NCBI RefSeq assembly: GCF_009765875.1
Contig: NZ_LMUP01000009.1
Coordinates: 387,700 to 451,699 of the forward strand
Direction of reading: 5' to 3'
DNA: 64,000 bases
From: Pedobacter sp. L105
Lineage (GTDB): Bacteria > Bacteroidota > Bacteroidia > Sphingobacteriales > Sphingobacteriaceae
The position numbers were made by a program, and so were the translations under genes. The notes under the pieces are model-generated. The model ran no database searches and was not told where the DNA came from. It saw only the letters and a program-made list of their open reading frames with translations. Position 1 is the first letter of the stretch. Each line of letters starts with the position of its first letter. Shown one piece after another: positions 15,871 through 23,922 of the stretch.

Positions 15871-17217
15871 TTATTGCTGCTCTACTGGCCGCGTTCCTCT
15901 AAAAACATCAAGCCCGGTGATCTTTTCTAATTTCACTGGCCGCTGTGTTCTGGCAGATTCGTAAATTGCTTCCATGAGTTTATGATCCTGAAGGCCTTCT
16001 TCGCCGGGGGTAAAGGGTGTTTTGTTGTGTAAAACGCAGTCAGACATGTGATCTATTTCCAGTGTAAACTGATCTTTTTCCGGCCCTAAGGAAGGTTCGC
16101 TTTTTAGCTCCATTTTACCCTGTACCTGTGATAATTTAAGTTGCAGGCCATTATAAGTAAATGCATTATCTACACCAAAGTGTGCCCCTTTATTTGCATT
16201 ACACCGGTAATACCTTGATTCGTGGATGCCATAGGAACACGTATTGTTGGATATGGCCCCGCTGGGGAAGAACAGCTGAAACATTACTGTTTCTTCTACT
16301 TCTTTAAACCTGATATCACCTGGGGTAGAATAAGTAGAAGCAACAACCATTTCAGGTTCTTCGCCTAAAATAAATCTTGAGGTGTTCAAGTTATACAACC
16401 CTATATCAGGCAGTGAACCGCCGCCGGATAATGCCTTTTTTAAACGCCATTGTTCCGGATCGCCAATGTTTTGGGCATTGAATGCATCAATTACACGTAC
16501 TTTTCCAAACTGTTCACCGCGCGTCCATTTCATCACCTGGTGGCTATTGGGTTCGTATTGTATACGGTAAGCGATCATCAGCTTACGGTCGGATTTTTTA
16601 CAGGCAGCAATCATCCGCGCTGCCGAAGCAGAAGAAACTGACATTGGTTTTTCGCAGAGGATGTGTTTACCTGCTTTGGCCGCCCGTACAGTAAATTCTT
16701 CGTGCATAGCATTAGGCAGCACGATATAGACTACATCGATTTCTGGGTTGTTCTTAATCTCATCGAAGTTCTGATAGTTATAAATATTTTTTGGATTGAT
16801 ACCATATTGTAAAGCTACTTTTTGTGCTTTTGCCGCATCTCCGCTTACCAAAGCCACAGGTTTGGAAAATTTACATTTCACCATTCCCGGTAAGATCTGG
16901 TTTAAGGATAAATGGCCGAGGCCAACGATGGCATAACCTATACGTTTGGCTGGCCGGAGGGCACTGGGTATCGCTCCGGTTGGTTTTTCACTGGCATCGT
17001 TAATCTCTTTAAGTTTTACCGGGTCGGTTTCGTCAATTGCCTGGTCACCTCTATTTGTTTGGGCATGTGCCGCAGACGGCAGGGCTGTATTCAGAAGGGT
17101 GGTTGCAGCCAATCCTATCCCGGCTACTTTTATAAAATTGCGTCTGCTGTTTTCAATGGGTTTATTCGCTTCCTGATATAGTTCTTCTTGTTTTTTCATA
17201 GTAGATGATTTAGACAT
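15871..17217 (-). CDS. Tat-exported Gfo/Idh/MocA oxidoreductase
   Basis: 448 residues. The N-terminus holds a twin-arginine signal, SRRNFIKVAGIGLAATTLLN, then PSAAHA, so the enzyme is probably folded with its cofactor and sent to the periplasm. The Rossmann nucleotide site follows (GYAIVGLGHLSLNQILPGM), then the family EKPMSVS motif carrying the catalytic Lys region, and the C-terminal alpha/beta dimer domain. It resembles glucose-fructose oxidoreductase, in which bound NADP(H) shuttles between two sugars. The real substrate is unknown. It is monocistronic, and the next gene on this strand begins about 100 bases away. Confidence 0.9.
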   Translation of the reverse strand: MSKSSTMKKQEELYQEANKPIENSRRNFIKVAGIGLAATTLLNTALPSAAHAQTNRGDQAIDETDPVKLKEINDASEKPTGAIPSALRPAKRIGYAIVGLGHLSLNQILPGMVKCKFSKPVALVSGDAAKAQKVALQYGINPKNIYNYQNFDEIKNNPEIDVVYIVLPNAMHEEFTVRAAKAGKHILCEKPMSVSSASAARMIAACKKSDRKLMIAYRIQYEPNSHQVMKWTRGEQFGKVRVIDAFNAQNIGDPEQWRLKKALSGGGSLPDIGLYNLNTSRFILGEEPEMVVASTYSTPGDIRFKEVEETVMFQLFFPSGAISNNTCSYGIHESRYYRCNANKGAHFGVDNAFTYNGLQLKLSQVQGKMELKSEPSLGPEKDQFTLEIDHMSDCVLHNKTPFTPGEEGLQDHKLMEAIYESARTQRPVKLEKITGLDVFRGTRPVEQQ

Positions 17218-17309
17218 AGAAATCTCTTAACAAACCCGGATTGTATTTGTTCGTACAATAATGGGCAGGTAACAGAATTGGTAAATCGCTACTTTTGGCA
17301 GAGGCTGGC

Positions 17310-17639
17310 TTATTCCTGGAGAATATAATTGGTAATGTATTCTATGGAGCTTGTAATGGACTGTTCTAACTGAGCTTTAAAAGAAATGAAGCTTTCCTGT
17401 TTGGCATCATGATATTCTTGTTCATTTACTTCTTTAATACGGCTTTTAATTTCAGATAGGTCATATCTGTAAAAATTGCCAAAAACATTGGGCTCTTTCC
17501 AGTATAATTTCCTAATAATGACCCCATATTCTTTATATAAATTTTTAGTGATCTCCAGATTCACCTCGTCATATTTTTCAATCTGATGAGATCTGGACAG
17601 GATAGTGATCAATTTTTTTTTCTCTTTTTCAGGTATCAT
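17310..17639 (-). CDS. Hypothetical protein, 109 aa
   Basis: 109 residues (MIPEKEKKKLITILSRSHQI...), largely helical and charged, with no signal or membrane span. It contains NLYKEYGVIIRKLYWKEPNV and ends TSSIEYITNYILQE. Not recognised. It starts 11 bases after the stop of the 73-residue gene at 17651-17872 on the same strand, so the two are surely one transcript. Such a tight pair of small soluble proteins could be a two-component module of the toxin-antitoxin kind, but no catalytic or DNA-binding motif supports that. Confidence 0.55.
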   Translation of the reverse strand: MIPEKEKKKLITILSRSHQIEKYDEVNLEITKNLYKEYGVIIRKLYWKEPNVFGNFYRYDLSEIKSRIKEVNEQEYHDAKQESFISFKAQLEQSITSSIEYITNYILQE

Positions 17640-17650
17640 GGAGAGACGGA

Positions 17651-17872
17651 TTAGTCTTTTATGGTTATTTTTCCTGATGAAACCAATTCATCAAAATTAT
17701 CGGTGGTGAACCCTCTGCGTGAATCTGTAAAGTCTGAAATGAAAAATTGATGCAACTGGTTAAGCTCAAAACTTATTACCTTCTGCTCTGCCTTGTCAAC
17801 TTCCCGGGAAGATTTTAGCAGGTCTTTGATAATGTCGGCCTGTTTATAGGTAAATTCATCTCTTCCTTTCAT
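17651..17872 (-). CDS. Hypothetical protein, 73 aa
   Basis: 73 residues, starting MKGRDEFTYKQADIIKDLLK. The C-terminal half reads LHQFFISDFTDSRRGFTTDN and then FDELVSSGKITIKD. That has the look of a small alpha/beta or winged fold, but I do not recognise the family. It is the first gene of a two-gene unit with 17310-17639 (11-base gap). The upstream 230 bases, up to the DUF4932 relic, hold only AT-rich DNA. Confidence 0.55.
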   Translation of the reverse strand: MKGRDEFTYKQADIIKDLLKSSREVDKAEQKVISFELNQLHQFFISDFTDSRRGFTTDNFDELVSSGKITIKD

Positions 17873-18104
17873 TTATCATTTTTTATCCACACAATTCACC
17901 TTATAATAGAAATACTATATTCTAATACTGACTAAAGGTAGATGACACGTTTTAACCCAATGGCGTATTTATACCTGAAGCATGGGGAGATTAATACGTG
18001 TTTTTAGATCGGATAATTAATTGAAGATGATGATGAGATGTGCTTTTTGTATTAATCTGTGGCTAGTTCAGTGCATTTATGGCCAGGTAGAAGTTAATCC
18101 GGAC

Positions 18105-18529
18105 TTACTGAATCACTGCCATTAATTCACTATCAAAATTGATGGTGATTTCCCGTATTGATGAATCAATCTGTTGTGCATTATTATCTTAATATTCAAG
18201 GGTATTTTCTTTTTCTTTGATTAGATAGAATCTGTTATTGGACGAGGTTAAATGAACGGCCAGGAACATGACCTTCGAATAACCGATTCCTTTTTCTTCA
18301 GCCAGTTTTTTGGCGTATCCAACTACAGCGTAGGACTTGTACCTGCCAAAGTAATTATTGATATCATCAACATAGCTTTTTGCGAAGTTGGTATTGTATT
18401 CTGGATTTCCTGCGAGCCTGAAAACAATACTAAGTGGTTCAACTCTGTCGTCGCCAGTAACAGGAATGATTTTTCTGCAAAAGAGATGGAGCAGATGAAA
18501 AGCAAAATAGATGTGAGCGCTATTTTCAT
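18105..18529 (-). pseudogene. Decayed DUF4932-type protein gene
   Basis: A signal peptide starts at ATG 18529 (MKIALTSILLFICSISFAEK) but then runs into nonsense. In a different frame the sequence reads KIIPVTGDDRVEPLSIVFRL, then AGNPEYNTNF, YVDDINNYFGRY and AVVGYAKKLAEEKGIGYSKV, on to ENTLEY. That frame ends in TAA and is still readable beyond it (DNNAQQIDSSIREITINFDS, then a stop at 18105-18107). 'LSIVFRLAGNPEYN' is the start of the DUF4932 domain as I recall it. Intact members are about 300+ residues. At least one frameshift (near the A5 run after SFAEK), one nonsense codon and loss of the C-terminus make this a relic. Confidence 0.7.
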
Positions 18530-18595
18530 CCTGATGTTTTTATTGTGATACAATTTAATTGTAAAATTTTAAAAACAACAAAAAGAGTAATTAAT

Positions 18596-19015
18596 TTATT
18601 TCTCGACCGAAATAGATTGGCGTCTGCTGGTTACAATCCTTTCTCTGTGCTCTGTTCCCCAGTTTCTTAGTTCTTCCAATACTTTGCTTAAGGAGCCGCT
18701 ATATGGGGTTAGTTCATACGTAACAGTAACCGGAACTGTGGAAAATACTTTGCGCAGCACAAATTCATTGAGCTCCAGTTCCCTGAGTTCTTTGGATAAA
18801 ATTTTAGGCGTGATTTCCCCCAGGGCACGCTGTATTTCATTGAAGCGCTTTGGCCCATCCATTAAGGAAACAATTAACGGAAGTTTCCATTTACCGTTCA
18901 ATACATATAAAGCATCTTTAACCGCATGAATAGCCCCATTGCAGGCTGCCTGAGTAACATTGGGATCAATAAAAGGGCGTGTCAAGGCAGTGGTGTTTTC
19001 TTTTTGCGTTTCCAT
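18596..19015 (-). CDS. HxlR-family winged-helix regulator
   Basis: 139 residues. Cys24 lies in the QAACNGAIHAVKDAL segment, which is unlike the usual C-P start but in the same place. Then YVLNGKWKLPLIVSLMDGPK and FNEIQRALGEITPKILSKEL form the HxlR winged helix, followed by the wing (VLRKVFSTVPVTVTYELTPY). HxlR proteins bind as dimers to palindromes and often sense electrophiles, quinones or redox change. It is divergent from an azoreductase gene with a 36-base symmetric operator between (19036-19071), so it very probably represses that gene and itself. Confidence 0.92.
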   Translation of the reverse strand: METQKENTTALTRPFIDPNVTQAACNGAIHAVKDALYVLNGKWKLPLIVSLMDGPKRFNEIQRALGEITPKILSKELRELELNEFVLRKVFSTVPVTVTYELTPYSGSLSKVLEELRNWGTEHRERIVTSRRQSISVEK

Positions 19016-19035
19016 AATTGGTTCAAATATAGGTA

Positions 19036-19071
19036 ACTATCCCAAAGGATACCGCTATCCTTTGGGATAGT
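19036..19071. promoter_or_regulatory. HxlR operator, double palindrome
   Basis: ACTATCCCAAAGGATA at 19036-19051 and TATCCTTTGGGATAGT at 19056-19071 are perfect complements with a four-base spacer. Each half is itself a palindrome (ATCC-N4-GGAT), so two dimers could bind side by side. It lies between the hxlR-type gene and the azoreductase gene. A TAAGTTTG box (19098-19105), matching TAnnTTTG, follows toward the azoreductase. Confidence 0.75.
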
Positions 19072-19134
19072 AGTATCATATCCATAGCTAAGATAGCTAA
19101 GTTTGTCTTATAAAAAATTTAGCAATAAAATATT

Positions 19135-19734
19135 ATGAAAAAAATACTTCATATCATTTCAAGCCCACGGGGCGATAGTTCATTCAGCATTAAATTAGGT
19201 AATGCAATCGTGGATAAAATAATAGCTGCTTATCCAGGCAGTACGGTTACGGAAAGCAACCTTGTCAAAAAACAGTTTCCTCATTTGGAAGAAGCTCACC
19301 TGACTTCATTTTTTACTCCTGAAGATAGCAGGACGCCGCAAGACCTTGAAGCCATTAAACATTCTGATGCCGCGATCAAAGAAATTAAAGATGCAGATAT
19401 TATTGTGATTGATGCCCCCTTATACAATTTCGGCATTCCCTCTACACTGAAAGCCTGGATTGACCATATCAGCAGGAAAGGAGAGACCTTTACTTATGAC
19501 GAGAACGGCCCCAGGGGATTGATTAACGGTAAAAAGCTTTACATTGCTGTTGCGTCGGGAGGTGTTTATTCTGAAGGACCTATGCAGCCTTATGATTTCG
19601 TAGTGCCTTTCTTAAAAGCTTATTTTGGTTTTATTGGTATAAGCGATATTTCTGTATTTCGTGTAGAAGGTACAGCTGTTCCCGGTATAATGGAAACTGC
19701 TTTGGAAAAAGGAATTGACAGTATTGTCCTGTAA
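19135..19734 (+). CDS. azoR: FMN-dependent NADH-azoreductase
   Basis: 199 residues, flavodoxin-like fold, cytosolic homodimer. It reduces azo dyes and quinones with NADH through bound FMN. The phosphate-binding SSPRGDSSFSIKLGNAI is at residues 9-25, the isoalloxazine loop 'PLYNFGIPSTLKAWIDHI' near 97-114, and the SGG(V)Y segment near 141. The length equals that of E. coli AzoR (about 200). It is divergent from an HxlR regulator across the operator at 19036-19071, a common pairing for quinone/electrophile defence. The 3' end is 2 bases from the convergent esterase gene. Confidence 0.92.
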   Translation: MKKILHIISSPRGDSSFSIKLGNAIVDKIIAAYPGSTVTESNLVKKQFPHLEEAHLTSFFTPEDSRTPQDLEAIKHSDAAIKEIKDADIIVIDAPLYNFGIPSTLKAWIDHISRKGETFTYDENGPRGLINGKKLYIAVASGGVYSEGPMQPYDFVVPFLKAYFGFIGISDISVFRVEGTAVPGIMETALEKGIDSIVL

Positions 19735-19736
19735 TT

Positions 19737-20456
19737 CTAAAGCCATTTGACGAGATCCTGTATTTCACTGTCGCTAATGGAATGACTCATTCCTTTATAA
19801 AAATGAAGCGAGGGTAGCATACCCATTTTTTTTAAGTAAGCTGCTGCATGGGTAGCAGAAACAGGATCAACTCTATTATCGGCATCGCCATGACCAATGA
19901 AAGCTTTTAAGTGGCCAAGCGATGCCGATTTTTTAACTTCAGGTTTTAACGAATCGAAAATCCTGCCGCTTAAAGGCGCAATTCCCTTTAGCAGTCCCGG
20001 AGAGGTAAGGCCCACTTCATAACTCATCATCGCCCCCTGGCTAAACCCACAGAGATATACCTGGGAAGGATCTGCATGATATTGTTTTACAATGGCCACA
20101 ATGAAGATTTTAATTTTATTTCTGCTGCGCTTCAGATCTCCTTCGTCTCCCTCGGTAACGCCCTTGACTGTTTTATTGCCAAACCATTGATAGGCATCTG
20201 GTCCTAAACTCATTGGGGCACGGGCAGATACTACGATGAAATTTTTCGGAAAACTAGCTGCAAGATCGAACAAGTCGGTTTCGTTGCTGCCAAAACCATG
20301 CAGTAATATGATTAGAGGCGATTTAGCTGTTTTAACCGCTGGTTCTTTGATCAGGTATTTTAAGTTAAGATCAGTGTGTAAAGTTTGTTGCGCATAAATT
20401 GCCAAAGGGGAGGAGTAGAAAAAGAATAAGAGCAGGGCACGCATTATGTTTTTCAT
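19737..20456 (-). CDS. Exported alpha/beta-hydrolase (carboxylesterase type)
   Basis: 239 residues with an N-terminal signal peptide (MRALLLFFFYSSPLAIYAQ), so periplasmic. The fold is the phospholipase/carboxylesterase group: oxyanion strand ILLHGFGSNETDLF, nucleophile elbow CGFSQGAMMSYEV with the catalytic Ser, Asp in GHGDADNRVDP, and His in GMSHSIS near the C-terminus. It probably hydrolyses short acyl esters; the substrate is not known. The stop lies 2 bases from the end of azoR. Upstream is the Panacea-type gene relic. Confidence 0.88.
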   Translation of the reverse strand: MKNIMRALLLFFFYSSPLAIYAQQTLHTDLNLKYLIKEPAVKTAKSPLIILLHGFGSNETDLFDLAASFPKNFIVVSARAPMSLGPDAYQWFGNKTVKGVTEGDEGDLKRSRNKIKIFIVAIVKQYHADPSQVYLCGFSQGAMMSYEVGLTSPGLLKGIAPLSGRIFDSLKPEVKKSASLGHLKAFIGHGDADNRVDPVSATHAAAYLKKMGMLPSLHFYKGMSHSISDSEIQDLVKWL

Positions 20457-20584
20457 GAAGAATGTTTGAGCTATAACATTATTTTAAATCCTAAACGCAA
20501 GCCAGGAAGTGTTATTGCAAAATTTGGCTATATAAGATTTTAAAAAAGGTTTGCATCAACGCTTGTGGGATTTTACAGTTGACC

Positions 20585-20730
20585 TGCATTCTACTACCGG
20601 ACCGTGTTCCCATGCCATGATAATGTCTTCAACATAGGTTGTTCATAAAGTGCTGAATGAAACCCTTATGCATAATAAACCATTTTCTGTAGTTTCAGGT
20701 TGGAGATAGCATCCCCAAATTCTGGCAAGG
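20585..20730 (-). pseudogene. Relic of a Panacea (DUF4065) antitoxin-like gene
   Basis: On the minus strand the sequence reads LPEFGDAISNLKLQKMVYYA, then a TAA stop where the family has Gln, then GFHSALYEQPM. A frameshift leads to VEDIIMAWEHGPVVE. 'ISNLKLQKxxYYAQGFHxALYxxP' followed by 'D-I-x-A-W-x-H-G-P-V-V' is the core of the Panacea/SocA-like domain found in antitoxins. One nonsense codon, one frameshift and loss of both ends make this clearly dead. No toxin partner is left in the flanks (20457-20584 and 20731-20805 hold nothing recognisable). Confidence 0.75.
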
Positions 20731-20805
20731 TTCTCTTTGTTTTTATTTATTTTAATTAATAAACAAATATGCCTCTTTTAATGATATTTAAAAATTTATT
20801 TTAAA

Positions 20806-21813
20806 ATGAAGGAAATATATTCTATCGTTATTGTCATTTCTGTTAATAGAATGAGCGATGTAAAAAATGAGACCACGCAATTGCTTAAATATTTGATTTT
20901 AATAGGAAATGTACTATGTTTAACCGTGCGTAAACTAAATCAAAAATCTGCAAAAATACCGGTTCATAAGCTCAAGGAAACTACAGGCCTGGGCATCTAT
21001 ATGAAACGTTTTTTCAGTACGGATAACACTGGTTTTGAACGTATGGAGGCCCATAGAGACGATCATTATATTTTTATACTTCAGGAATGCGGGTATTCAG
21101 AATTTGTAATAGACTTTAAAAAGATAGAGGTAAATGGTTTTGCCGTGCATTATCTGATGCCCGGACAAGTGCATGAAATAAATATTGTTCATCAATCCAG
21201 CTTTTTTTTTATGGCAATTGATACTTCTCTGGTAGACCTGAAGTACCGCGACATTTTTGAAAAACTGGTTTTACACCATCAATCGCTTGAGCCCCTACCG
21301 GATCAGGCCAGACAGATTTCCCGCAGTGTTGAATTGTTATATGATGTATATCAACAGCCTTTACAGCAAGGAATAAATGATCAGATACTACATTCTTTGG
21401 CTTCCGCTTATATCGGTATGGTGGCGGCAGTTTATGAGGCCAATGAACCTATTAAAGATAAGCGAAACCCAAGACCGGAGATCATTACACGAGAGTTCAA
21501 AAGGTTGTTGAGCAGTCAATTTAAAACCCTTAAAAGCCCGGCCGAATATGCAGAGGCTTTATATCTTTCGTTATCTTATCTCACTGAAGCCGTAAAATCT
21601 ATAACCGGCTTCCCGGTAGGTTATTGGATACATCAGGAGATTATCCTTGAAGCCAAACGTTTATTGTATTATAGTGATATGAATGTGAAAGAGATTGCAT
21701 TTTCATTAGGATACGAAGATCATACTTATTTTTCCAGGTTGTTTGCTAAAGTTGCTGGCTGTTCGCCATTGCAATTCAGAAAGCAATATCGCGGGGGAAA
21801 GGACTGCCTTTGA
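20806..21813 (+). CDS. AraC-family transcriptional regulator
   Basis: 335 residues, with an in-frame ATG at 20851 as an alternative start; the first 50 residues are not part of the domain. A cupin-like sensor region covers about 70-190 (DDHYIFILQECGYSEFVIDF). The AraC DNA-binding domain is at about 225-330: SPAEYAEALYLSLSYLTEAV, then GYWIHQEIILEAKRLLYYSD and VKEIAFSLGYEDHTYFSRLF with the two HTH helices. It acts in the cytoplasm as an activator or repressor. The genes that follow, a siderophore-interacting protein and an outer-membrane protein, are plausible targets. Confidence 0.9.
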   Translation: MKEIYSIVIVISVNRMSDVKNETTQLLKYLILIGNVLCLTVRKLNQKSAKIPVHKLKETTGLGIYMKRFFSTDNTGFERMEAHRDDHYIFILQECGYSEFVIDFKKIEVNGFAVHYLMPGQVHEINIVHQSSFFFMAIDTSLVDLKYRDIFEKLVLHHQSLEPLPDQARQISRSVELLYDVYQQPLQQGINDQILHSLASAYIGMVAAVYEANEPIKDKRNPRPEIITREFKRLLSSQFKTLKSPAEYAEALYLSLSYLTEAVKSITGFPVGYWIHQEIILEAKRLLYYSDMNVKEIAFSLGYEDHTYFSRLFAKVAGCSPLQFRKQYRGGKDCL

Positions 21814-21970
21814 TAAGCTTGGTACTTGCTTTATATTCGGCTTTTATAAAACGTTATTCTTTCATTGATAAAGAATTCAGACCTTAATAATTTCATACTT
21901 AAAGTTTAAACCAGCCTATTGGATAGACTTTGTTAATATCCGTTATTTTAATTGATTATGAACCTTTTTC

Positions 21971-22011
21971 GTTCGAACAGGTTACCGCTAAAAGTCCAAC
22001 CTTAACCTGTT
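21971..22011. repeat. Inverted repeat upstream of siderophore gene
   Basis: AACAGGTTA (21976-21984) and TAACCTGTT (22003-22011) are perfect 9-bp complements, 18 bases apart, and overlap a GTTCGAAC palindrome at 21971-21978. They lie 55 bases before the start at 22066. They may be an operator for the upstream AraC regulator or a leader hairpin. Confidence 0.4.
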
Positions 22012-22065
22012 ATTATCTCTTGATAAACGCCTGTTTTTACTGTTTTTTTGTGTAAAATTTTTAGG

Positions 22066-22752
22066 ATGAATACGATTAAAAAGAAAGCATTTTCTGTTTT
22101 GGAAAGCAGAATGCTTAAAAAAGGCAAGGTTTTAGCGGTACGAAACTGGAACCTGAATACTTTTTTTGAAATAGACCTGCATTTGCCTGATGTAAATATG
22201 GAAAACTGGAACAGCGTACAGTACATCAAGGTAAAGGTGGCAGATTACACCTATCGTGATTATACACCTGCTTTATGGGAGGAAGAAACGCATACCTGTA
22301 CTTTATGTATAAGTGCTTCACAAAATAGCCGCGGAAGTAAGTGGGCTGCTTCTTTGAAAAGGGGCGACCAAATCTTTTATTTGGGCATTAAGGCTACAGC
22401 CCATCAGCCTGTGCCTGGAAAAAAAATCCTGTGTCTGGGGGATAGCAGCAGTGTAGGACATTTTCTTGCTTTGAAACAATTAACCAATGGTCATGAAACG
22501 ATTTATGGAGCTGTAAGTTTTAATAATGAAGCACATGCCAGTGAATTTACAGAATATTTTGACAGTAGTTTAGAAGCCCTAAAGGAAAAAAAATGCGATA
22601 CTGCCTTACTTTCGTGGTTAAAAGAACAATGCTTAACCGATGAAATAGTTTATATAGCCGGTCATACAGCTACGTCAGTGCAGCTGAGGAAGTATCTGAA
22701 ACGATGCAGTGATTTTAAGGGTACGATTAACGTGCAGGGATTCTGGAGCTGA
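22066..22752 (+). CDS. Siderophore-interacting protein (FAD-binding ferric reductase)
   Basis: 228 residues from ATG 22066 (MNTIKKKAFSVLESRMLKKG). The FAD_binding_9 barrel covers residues about 15-110 with the flavin motif YRDYTPALWEE (family R-x-Y-T/S). The NAD(P)H-reading SIP-like lobe follows (ILCLGDSSSVGHFLALKQLT; IVYIAGHTATSVQLRKYL). These ViuB/YqjH-type enzymes reduce iron released from ferric siderophores in the cytoplasm. An AraC regulator precedes it. The outer-membrane protein gene begins about 60 bases after its stop, suggesting one unit. Confidence 0.88.
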   Translation: MNTIKKKAFSVLESRMLKKGKVLAVRNWNLNTFFEIDLHLPDVNMENWNSVQYIKVKVADYTYRDYTPALWEEETHTCTLCISASQNSRGSKWAASLKRGDQIFYLGIKATAHQPVPGKKILCLGDSSSVGHFLALKQLTNGHETIYGAVSFNNEAHASEFTEYFDSSLEALKEKKCDTALLSWLKEQCLTDEIVYIAGHTATSVQLRKYLKRCSDFKGTINVQGFWS

Positions 22753-22814
22753 AATGACAAATGTATTTCCAAGTAAGAGGTGATACTAATCGCTTATTTA
22801 ATTATAATTGCACT

Positions 22815-23849
22815 ATGATTAGAAAATGTTACCTGCTCCTTTTTATTTTGGCTTTAACAACTACTGTTTCCTTAGCACAGGAGAGTGTAGATATGAATTT
22901 TAACGGTTTGGGCTTTATGGACAACCGTGAGTATAAAGACTTTCTTTCGCGTTCCCATACCTTTTCAGGTACGCGCCTGGCATTGGACTTCGGTTTGAAT
23001 TTAGACAGCCTCAACCATTTTATTGTTGGTGCCAATGGTATACATGAGTTTGGCGGTGCCCCTTATTTCTTAAAGGTAGATCCGGTAGCATATTATAAGT
23101 TTGAGAGTTCTAAGTGGCTGTTTGATGCAGGAGAGTTCCCGAGAGAAGGTTTGATAGATAATTATCCAAGGGCACTGCTTTCCGATACGCTGCAATATTA
23201 CCGCCCTAATATCCAGGGTTTGCTGGCCCGTTATCATAACGACCATTTTAGTGAAACCGGCTGGATTGACTGGGTAAGCCGCCAGACCGATGTAAACCGT
23301 GAACAGTTCCTGTTTGGTTTTGAAGGTAAGTACAAACCCAGCTTGTCGGGCCCATTTTATATTTCTCATTATTTTTTCATGTTGCATGATGCCCATGCTG
23401 CCATCACTTTACCTGATGATTATATCATTGATAATGGGGGCGCGCAGATCAGGTTGGGTTTAGACCTGACCAGTAAAACAGGATTGGATTCGTTATCTGT
23501 TGAGGCAGGTGGAATGACTTCTATTGAAAGAACAAGAGGATTAGACGGTATCCAGTTGAAAAAAGGGTTTGTGGCCAGTGTATATGCCGGTTACCACCGC
23601 TTTGCGGCATTTGATGAGTTTTATGCAGGGCATGGATCTAATATTACTTATGGAGACGCCTTTTACTCACAGAAACGCTATAACAGGCTCGACCTGATGT
23701 ATACACCGTTTTTATACCACCATATTAAAGGTCAGTTTATCTTGAGTATACATAGCGATACACAGAATAAGTTCAGCAACCAGGAGGCTTTCAGGTTAAC
23801 TTTTGATCTGGGAAGAAGGATACTGAAAAGATTTAAGGATAATACTTAA
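22815..23849 (+). CDS. Exported beta-barrel-like outer membrane protein
   Basis: 344 residues from ATG 22815 with a signal peptide (MIRKCYLLLFILALTTTVSL, cleavage after SLA or LAQ). The mature part is rich in alternating aromatic strands (RLALDFGLNL, PYFLKVDPVAYYKF, GFVASVYAGYHRFAAF), ending in an amphipathic strand LTFDLGRRILKRF. It looks like an outer-membrane barrel of about 14-16 strands, but I cannot name the family. It is linked with the siderophore-interacting gene upstream. A terminator at 23882-23914 follows. Confidence 0.65.
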   Translation: MIRKCYLLLFILALTTTVSLAQESVDMNFNGLGFMDNREYKDFLSRSHTFSGTRLALDFGLNLDSLNHFIVGANGIHEFGGAPYFLKVDPVAYYKFESSKWLFDAGEFPREGLIDNYPRALLSDTLQYYRPNIQGLLARYHNDHFSETGWIDWVSRQTDVNREQFLFGFEGKYKPSLSGPFYISHYFFMLHDAHAAITLPDDYIIDNGGAQIRLGLDLTSKTGLDSLSVEAGGMTSIERTRGLDGIQLKKGFVASVYAGYHRFAAFDEFYAGHGSNITYGDAFYSQKRYNRLDLMYTPFLYHHIKGQFILSIHSDTQNKFSNQEAFRLTFDLGRRILKRFKDNT

Positions 23850-23881
23850 GGCTATCTTTGCCTGCTGCTGAGCAGGTAGAT

Positions 23882-23914
23882 AAACCCGGGGTTCATGACT
23901 CCGGGTTTTTTTTT
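23882..23914 (+). terminator. Intrinsic terminator
   Basis: AAACCCGG (23882-23889) pairs with CCGGGTTT (23901-23908), with a T-run of nine or more to 23914. A second hairpin (CCTGC/GCAGG, about 23859-23876) precedes it. Convergent with the amidase gene ending at 23923. Confidence 0.85.
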
Positions 23915-23922
23915 GTTAAATT

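Noticed and set aside
18252-18548. Plus-strand frame opposite the DUF4932 relic
   Set aside because: The minus strand carries recognisable domain sequence; the plus frame is its complement.
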